From Sphaerolaimus hirsutus (taxonomy: Eukaryota > Nematoda > Chromadorea > Monhysterida > Sphaerolaimidae): a stretch of 64,000 bases of DNA. Below, one piece after another: positions 50,701 through 59,700 of the stretch. The position numbers were made by a program, and so were the translations under genes. A model generated the notes under the pieces. The model was given only the letters and a program-made list of their open reading frames with translations. It did no database searches and was not told where the DNA came from. Location of the stretch: the NCBI GenBank assembly GCA_964036195.1, contig OZ038452.1:23509785-23573784 (forward strand), in the 5' to 3' direction. Numbering within the stretch: position 1 is the first letter of the stretch; each line of letters opens with the position of its first letter.

Positions 50701-53700
50701 CTCTACCGCTTAATTAAAGCTGTTTTTGCAAGAGCAAATTTCAACATGCGCGAATGGATGACAAATTCACGTACGGTTTCGGAGAAAATCAAACCTGATG
50801 ATCTCAACCCGAAACAGTCACAATACATCAAAGTAATGGGTCTTGTTTACGATCACATTGAAGACACCATTGCTGTGCCAGCTCCCAAGAAAGATTTCAC
50901 GCTCATTGTCACAGCAACACGCCGCAATTTGAACAAATTGCTGGCTTCAACATACAACCCTATCGGCATCACAGCACCCACGTTATTTCGGTTGAAATTT
51001 CGCGTGTCACAAATAATTCAAAAGTGCAATGTCACAACCTGGGATGAACTCATCGAAGACCCAGAGGCGGATGACTTATTTGACGATTTGAAAAGACATC
51101 TCTCGTCCATAAGTCAAATTAAATTCCCGCGCTCATTTCACTCTTTTGGCATTGACGTCAAAGCCGAAACACGTCCATTAGAATTACATGTGTTTTGTGA
51201 TGCCTCTAAAGATGGATACGCCGTGTGCGCTTACTTGCGTCAAAAAGCGATCTCACCCGATGAATACGGCTATGAGGATGACCGATATTTTAGTGGTTTT
51301 CTCACAGCTCGCACAAAATTGGCTCCACTTCCGTCAAAACAAGGTCAACCCCTCACAATCACACGCTTGGAATTGCTCGGTGTCACAATTGGTGCACAGC
51401 TCATCGATTATTTACATCATGAACTCGTTGAGCTAGGTGGATGGAAAATTCACAGCAATTTCTTATGGACCGATAGTACAGTTGTCATCGGCTGGCTATA
51501 TACTTCAAAGCCGCTGGCTACTTTTGTTAACAATCGGGTCACAAAAATCCATTCATTCATGTCAAAGCATTGCATTCAAATTTGCAAAGTTGCTACAAAA
51601 GACAATCCAGCTGACATTGCGTCACGGGGATGCACTTTTGATCAACTTATGATCGAAACAATGTGGTTTACAGGACCAACATTTTTTGCTGAACCCTTCA
51701 CAGCAGCCATGGTTGACATTTCGCAATATCAAGCGCAACCTGTCACCGAAGAGCTTGCGAAAGGCGACACTCATATCAGTCGACCTTTATATGCTGGAGC
51801 AGTAACTTCACAGCCTGCTTCACAGCCAGCCAATGCTCTCGCACAACAAGTGCCTGTCAATTTGGACCCCAATTTGTCACAAAATGTCACTCCTCAAAAT
51901 CCGTTTGTCGAAAGTCGACAACGTCACATCCCTTCAAATCCGTTCGAAATCGACATTCGACGATTTTCAACACTGTCAAAATTGTTGCGCACAGTCGTTT
52001 ATCTACTTCGTGTGAAAACATATTGGCTAAATCGCTCTATGCATAAAGCTGCAAAAAGCGAAAGCGAATATTTATCAAAACCCATCACACAAGCCGATTT
52101 AAACGAGGCATTTAGACATGTATTGCGCATTTCACAAGCCGAAGAATGCGCCAGTTGCATTTCACAAGCACAACTTGGCAAGCATCACATGCTCAAATGG
52201 GACGCGTGGAATAATTTACTACATTGCGTCACGCGTGTGTCTCACAAAGAACACAGAAACCCTTCGTTGTTTTACTACCTGCCAAAAACTGGGTGATTAA
52301 CAACGCTAGTGGTTACTCATTTTCATGAGCTTGCTGGTCACAGTGGCATGCTTCACACTTTAGCAGATTTACGCGAACACTGCTGGTTGTCAAGTGCCAA
52401 GCAGGTAGTTGCAAAAATTTTGCGCAAATGTGTTACATGCCGCAAAGCTGAAGGAGGTCCATTCACATTACCTGATTTTCACACATTACCTGTCACTCGA
52501 ACTCAATCACAAATCAAGCCATTTCAACATATTGGCATTGATTATATGGGACCGTTAGTTTATTCACAAAACGGAACCCGTCACAGTCAACACATTTTGT
52601 TGCTAACATGCTTCAGTACACGCGCCATTCATTTAGAGTCAACTAATAGTGTCTCGACAGCCGACACAATTATGGCTCTAAATCGTTTTATTTCACGTCG
52701 AGGCATGCCGGACACAATTTGGTCCGACAATGCCCCAGCGTTCAAAAATTGTGTCAAAATGCTACCGGATGTAAAATGGCATTTTATCACAGCCAATAGT
52801 CCTTGGCAAGGTGGCGTGTACGAACGCATGGTTGGATTAGTCAAACGCTTGCTCAAAAAAGCATGCGGCTGACGTTGTCTCACATGGCATGAATTCCTCA
52901 CAGTCATGCTTGACGTCGAATTCTCCGTCAATACGCGACCATTGTCATACTTGTCAAACACAGACATTGGTGCAGCGATACTGCGCCCAATACATTTTCT
53001 TTGGGGCACCCCACCACCATGTTACATGGATGAAAAACGTGAGTTGGAACTCGATTCCACCACGATTGAACCCATGCGAAAAATTCCAAAAGAGGAATGG
53101 GAAAGAATGACGGATGGATCTTTCAACCTCACACCTTCACAAATCGATAAATCCTATGTACTCACACCCCCACGAGTCAATGACGTCAATTGCATTGATG
53201 AAATTGCACTCAACTCTGTGCCTGAAAAAGACAGAGATGACATCACATTACTTTGGGACCAAATTCGTCACAATCGTGAAGTGCTTTGGTATGAGTGGTC
53301 ACGTCAATACATCGACCTACTCAAAGATCGAGCAAAAAATCAACGCTTGAAAAAGGGCACTATCAACGAAGCTCCCAAACGTGGCCAAGTGGTGTTAATT
53401 ACTGATGATAAACAGCCACGTGGCATGTGGCAAATGGGCCGCGTTCACGAGATACACGTGTCGAGCGATGGCAAAATACGTGCAGTCACAGTATTGTCAA
53501 GTAACGGCCGTCGCACACGTAGATCCCCATCTAACCTCGTACCTCTTGAAATCGACACAGAGGACGGAGTTGAGTATGAAATCGACACTGAGGTGAAAGA
53601 TGATGATAAATCACAACCTCCACCTGATAAAGGTGATGATTCACAAACAGATCAATCACATCAACAATCACAATCTTCACAACAAGATGCAAGGCGCTTA

Positions 53701-56700
53701 AACCCACGTCGAACATGTCGCTACACTGGCACATATTCGTTCTGGGGAAACGTGTCGCATTTAATGGCACTCACATTGCTAATACAGTCAAAATTAGCCA
53801 ACACGCTCACATGGACAGATCAATATCACAAAACTTTCAATCTGTGCCATAAAACACGCACTGGTCACGCAATTCAACTTCCGGAAAAAGTAACATGTCA
53901 TTTTCCTCAAGTTACGGCCATAGAGGATATTGTGATATCCATATGGACGTTGCGTGTTGAACCACAAACGACACCAATTTATAGATGCTTTCAACAAGAG
54001 CATACTATAGTCACATATATGAGTCTGGTGGGCGGAAAATCTATGTTGCCACCAGAAATCATTAAAAATCACAGAGTCACAACCTACGATTGCATGATCG
54101 CCTACCAAAATAAAACTTGGAAAGGCGAACCTTTAGTAAAAATTGGTCATGCATTGTGGAGCACCAACAAATCACTTCACATAGATTATTGTTACTTTTG
54201 TCACAATCTGAGTAACACGGTGATGAACTTTCACATAGAAGAAGGTGTAGTTGCAAGTCTTGATGGAAAGAAAATTGTTTCCGAAATTCAAGATCTGTCA
54301 CATTGCAACCCACAAGCCGGCTATTGTTATGACAGCGACAATGGCGTCTCTTTATGGAATGCCACTGCGTTTAACAAACAGTGTGCGTTCCAAGAGATTG
54401 GTCAATTTGATGCACAATATTCACAAAATCATTACGTAGTGGAAAAATTGCAAGCTGCATTTTCGGTCACATGGAGATCACAAAAATTTCCAAGTAATGC
54501 AGAATGTGTGCCAAAAGACGCGAAATATATTGACCAGGGCTCGGCATTCATTCAATTTCTTCGATATCAACTTAAGAAATTGAAAAAACCTGAAACCGAA
54601 AAAGCTCCTCTTCATTTCAAACTCGCACCAAATCTTGATGTTGGTGTATTTCACTTGCTCACAGCCCGTCAACAATATGAGGTTGACAAAATTGCACATT
54701 TGGAACAAAAACAATTTGGATCCATCTGGCAACAATTATGTCACATCCGTCAGACCCAGCTAGATATAATTCATGCAATCGTCACATTCAATCCCACGCT
54801 TGGCTTGCGAGCGTTACTAGGACGTCAAAATCTCTATGCTGAATGGCATGGAGATATATTGATGTTTTGGGATTGTAAACCTGTCACAGCAGAAATGATT
54901 TATTTTCAACATGAATATAACAATACATGTTATAAATTTCTGCCGGTCAAAGTCACAGATCACCCACATATAATGTTCGTTGCTCCTGGTACCAATGATC
55001 TAATCACACATTCACCAATAGATCATTGTCTCATGAAAGACCATAAATATTATCAATTAAATGATAACTCATGGGCTAACGAAAACAGACCAACGAATTT
55101 ACACGTCACAAAACTCCCAATCGAATTAATTTGGGCTGGCTCGTGGAAACCATTCACACTAAATGTTTCCGGGTCACCAGGTGTAAGCATGACTGATATT
55201 GCATTCAGTATCATGGCTGCACATCATCACTTTCAAAATTTGCAACGACTCGAACAACAAGTCACACATTCAGTCGATTATATTGCAACCAAGTCCAACG
55301 ATCCAAAAGCCGTGCAAGCATATATTGCTGGCATCGGCCAAGGAGTTGGTGCATATTTTGAAGGTGTAGGAAAAGAATTGGGTCACATTATTCACGGTAG
55401 TGTCACAGGTGGTGCGTCAGCATTAGACACGTTACTTACTGGGACTTCAAACAGCTGTAAACATCATACTCATTATTATCACAATTGCTTGTGTTGGGTA
55501 TATTGGTTATGTTTACATGCAGTGGCGGCTCGTAACCGGCAGGGGTATGCTGCCAGACATCAAGGGCTTTTTCCGAAGAAAGGGCAGAAGGGACAGAAGC
55601 CCAAACAACAAGGGCCCCCGTCCGTTCAGCAAGGAAAAATCGGTAAGCGACGGCGACGTAACCGCCAGAAGAAACCGAAAAGCAGCTTCAACAAACCCGC
55701 TTTGTCAAGTCAAACCGTCACACAATCGTCAAGTTCGTCACAGTTACATTCAAAGTTTGTCACACCCCTCAAGCGAGTTTCTCCATTCAAACGGCTTTCA
55801 GGACGCACGGTACAGCCTAGATCGGATCCCCCGGTCGGTTATAGTACCGAGCGCGCCGAAGAAATCGAAATGGAGACGGGTGCGCGCCGGGTCACAAAAC
55901 CTGCACCCCCCTGCGAGTCACAAACGCAGAGCTCGTCATCAAACGCCAGACTCACAGTCACCGAGCCTGTCACCACGGAGGTCACAATGGAAGACGCAAA
56001 CACCTTCACAGTCCGACATAGAACTCGGAGAGATGGAAGAAAATCACGTTCAAGATCTAGATCCCCCTCAGTACCATTTGACCATATCAACTCAATCACT
56101 TCACAATGTACGACCTCATTCACAACCTCCCCTGTCCCCTTGCTACCAAGCCAACCGCTTGCAGCAACGGAACAATGGCAGCCCACCGAGCCGTCGAAGA
56201 CGAGCGTCGACGAGACCGACACGCTACGACAAGCCCTCGAGCAACTCGTCGAGGAATCTGAGAAGCTCCCCAACTGGCCGGGTCGACCAGCCGGGGCCCC
56301 AGAAGACCAAACGACCGGGCACGGGGAAGGCAGCCAGCCTGAGGAGGATGCCGTCGAACCCATGGACGAGCATCATGAGGAGGGCCGGGAAAATGCCGGC
56401 GTCGAAGACGCCGACGATCTACTACCACAGGAGTGATGAGAGTATCACAGGCATTTGATTTTGATTTTGTTTCACATCAATTTGCCGAGATTGGTTGAGA
56501 TAAAATTAAATTAAATTTAATTTTTATTCTAGTTTCGGGAGTGTGTAACATTATCGTAAAATGTAAAACCTTTAATATTTAAGTTGACGTTCTTATGTTC
56601 GCTTTTATATTTAATTAATTCAATTTATTAAGATTCCATTTTAATTCACATTCCATTTTTTAACATCTTCACATTCGTCATTTAATATCTCAAGCGACGT

Positions 56701-59700
56701 TGTTTACAACGTGCGCTTTACATCGCTCACATATTTAGATCTTAGTCATTGCTCACATTCCGCCACATTTCCTTGACAAGCAGCACGCAAATACGCCGTC
56801 ATGTTTATGTTAAGCGGCGGGCTCGCTCCATGCGGGGGGCCGAGCCCGCGCGCCATTTCAAATGCTGTCTGGCTTGTCTCACATTTTCACTATCTTGTCA
56901 GTTTAGCTCGCTTTTCATCGGAGAAGCGAACGGGCAAGGATTGAACTTTCACAATTGGAAATGTTGGGTAAAAATCGGAGATTAGAGCCGACCGATTGGC
57001 GCCAAACCAATCTCCATGGGTCTGGCCCTTAAAAGCCGATTTCACAGCTAGAATCGGCAGTGTTTGCAACCTTGTCAACTTCACACGAATCTCTTCCTAG
57101 GATCTAAATAAGCGCCGTTTGTCACTTTATTTAGTCGCTTGTTTTTGGTGCTAAGTTTAACTCTTGGTGCTTTAAGTCACCTCAGTGCTTTATTCACACT
57201 TGCGCTGTTTGAGGTGCTTTATTCACAACCGCGCCACTTAATTGTCGCCTTTTGTCGTAATTAAGTGCCTTCTTTAAATTGCCTTATTTTCTACGGTAAT
57301 TAGAGCTTCTTTTACGTTTTATTTAAGTAATTAATTTAGTTGTAAATTAATTCCTTTGTTTACGTATAATTTTATATATATTTTATTTACACTTATTTCC
57401 TTCTATTTAATTGTCTAAATAAAAACGTTCGTCAAACCTTTTGTAATCTAAATTTGCTTCACACTAACTCACATCAATTCACTACAACTCAACTAATCAC
57501 ATTTTGATAAAATAACGGAACGTCAACTAAGAGACGACGCTTCACGTCAACTTTCATACGTTCACATTTGTCCTCTTCCTCGGTTAGGAATAGGAGCTAG
57601 TTCACAAGTCACTTCAACAAGTTCCGTATTATTTTACATGTTCTGCATTGTACAGATCACTAACTGCGGCATTTGTCATGTACGTTCACGTTACACTCAA
57701 TTTTAGGGGGGGGGGTATTTCGAGGGGGGCGGGGTTATTATTTCCTCAGCCGAAATTTAGGGGGGTATTTCGAGGGGGGTTTATTCAAGGGGGGGGGGAT
57801 AATTCGAGGTAATACGGTATTTTGTCATTTCACCTCTCAGTTCACATCTCACTTTTCATTTACCCCCCCTCCCACTTATGTTTCTTTACTTCTCCACTTG
57901 CGGACGACGTGTAGAAAAAAAATTTACCCGGTGTTTCAGGTTTCAGACATTCGCCAATTTTCGCTTTATCCGTTAGATCTTCCATGCAGTCTGGAATTTG
58001 TTAGCAATGAGTTGTCTATTGTATGGTCATTCTAGGAGACAGTCCCGAACCCTAAAATCATCAGATAAATTTGTCAAATGTCCAGTGAAGTGAAGTGCCC
58101 AGTACAATTGAGTCTTCCATCTAACTGAGCACTTTTGCATTTATTTTACATGACATTCGATAAATTTTATCCGACATTATACGGGCAGTAGGTAGTAAAA
58201 CCGACCCCAATAAACAAACCTTTAGTCAACATATCCCTACACACCGCCTCTGGCACAGTACAAGGGTATTGCCCCACTTGTACCAAATTTCCATTTTTGT
58301 CATGAGGTACTTTTTCCGTGCCCAGACCTTCCCAATGTTCATGGCACTCTCCAGTTACAACTGAGCTGCATGGATTACTGCATTTTGATAATGTGTATTG
58401 GTCGCAGTGGGTGCCTGTGAAGGGTGGATTTGTAGGTGGGAATGTTTGGTATTATACCCGGATGTGCCGTAAATGATCAGGAATAGTCATAAAGTCGATA
58501 TCGTTCATTTTTTAGCGATCTCTGGCACTAGTGATGGAACAGCGCCAGAAAAATAGCGCCAAGCGCCAATGGCGCCACGGCGCGGCGCAATTTAGCGACC
58601 TCCAATAGCGTCAGCGCCATTTTGCCATTCCATCAATATCTGGCACACGATTCTCAGCACGGTGATAATCGATTGGTTCAAAAAAAATTCGATTTTTCAA
58701 TCATCAAATCATCATAATCATCAATCAATGGTGCGAAATCTGTTAGGATATGTGCACATTTCTGCACAACCTCAAAAAAATTCCCTTCACCTACTCACCA
58801 GTAATTTCTATCACCGATTTGACAGAGAAATGTTCTGTGAATGGTTTTGTTGGCTCCGTTGTTTTGTCCACAATTTTAGGACAAGTACACATTTTCTTGT
58901 TAGAATCACAAGCGGAATGGTGATGGCAATGTTGTCCAGTCAGACACCAGTCGGGAATTTCACACTGAAAATGAGAGACATCATATTGGTAACTTAAATA
59001 AGTATGTGGATTGTAAACACCTTCCCGGTCACGTCCGGCAGCCATTTTTTGATTTTACTTCTTATATCCTATCCCCAAAGGTATGGTTCTTTACATAACT
59101 TTAAACATCAAACCATTCCCTTTAAAGTATTGTAAACCAGCTCTTCGAGTGTCTAATAAAAAAGTTCCAGAAAGTGAATTTTTTGTCATCCATCTATTGG
59201 GGAGTGGTGTTTTTTTAGAGAATAAGCAAATTTTGAGAAATTTTTCACATTAATCTCACATTATTGAAAAGTGTATAGTAGGGGAGTGGTGTTGGTAACA
59301 CATCCCCAAAATTTTAGATTTATACCCCTCCCACAGCTCAGAAATCAGCGGGTGCCGGACCTGCTGTGGGACACCAAAAAAGCCACAAAAAATTTTGCAC
59401 TTAGGGCGACGCACCCAGAGAGGGGTCGTCGCGAGTCGCGACCCCCCCAATTCATGCGAAGTAGAGGGGGGTTGCGACAATATATCCCCCAAGTTTCAGC
59501 CTCGGGGGCGCCCTAGAACTGGGGATAGGATATAAGAAGTAAAATCAAAAAATGGCTGCCGGACGTGACCGGGAAGGTGTTTATAAGCTGTGTCGTTACG
59601 TTACTCAGTCATTGTTTGTATTTTTTTAACAAGTTTTCTGCATTACATACATGACAAACTGCAGCTTTTGGCAATTACCTATAAACTCTTTACACTGGGG

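Larger units (their letters stand above)
45578..57638 (+). mobile_element. BEL/Pao LTR retroelement with Env-like region
   Basis: 12,061 bp. LTRs of 1097 bp (45578-46674, 56542-57638), about seven mismatches by eye; 5-bp duplicates TGTTC (45573-45577, 57639-57643). Primer-binding site TGGCGCAGCGAGCAGGG starts one base after the 5' LTR. A single reading frame, broken only by two TGA codons, runs Gag - protease - RT - RNase H - integrase - Env-like. Orientation is opposite to the host EGF gene. Gene order and triple CCHC place it in BEL/Pao. Interrupted integrase and a frame change near the Env anchor suggest this copy is recently disabled. Striking TCACA enrichment on the sense strand throughout. 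Confidence 0.95.
45317..57819. mobile_element. TACCGTATTACC element split by the BEL/Pao insertion
   Basis: Left half 45317-45577 (TACCGTATTACCTCGAAATA...) and right half 57639-57819 (...CGAGGTAATACGGTA) rejoin when the BEL/Pao element and one TGTTC are removed, restoring the family core around CGTGTGTTCTGCATTG. The element itself lies in the large EGF intron. Confidence 0.85.

Noticed and set aside
52294..52872. TGA reassigned to an amino acid in this organism
   Set aside because: The receptor and EGF genes end at TGA where their families should end, so the standard code fits.
55839..56428. Minus-strand frames of 174 and 102 codons opposite the Env tail
   Set aside because: GC-rich, low-complexity antisense; the plus-strand overlap has better support.
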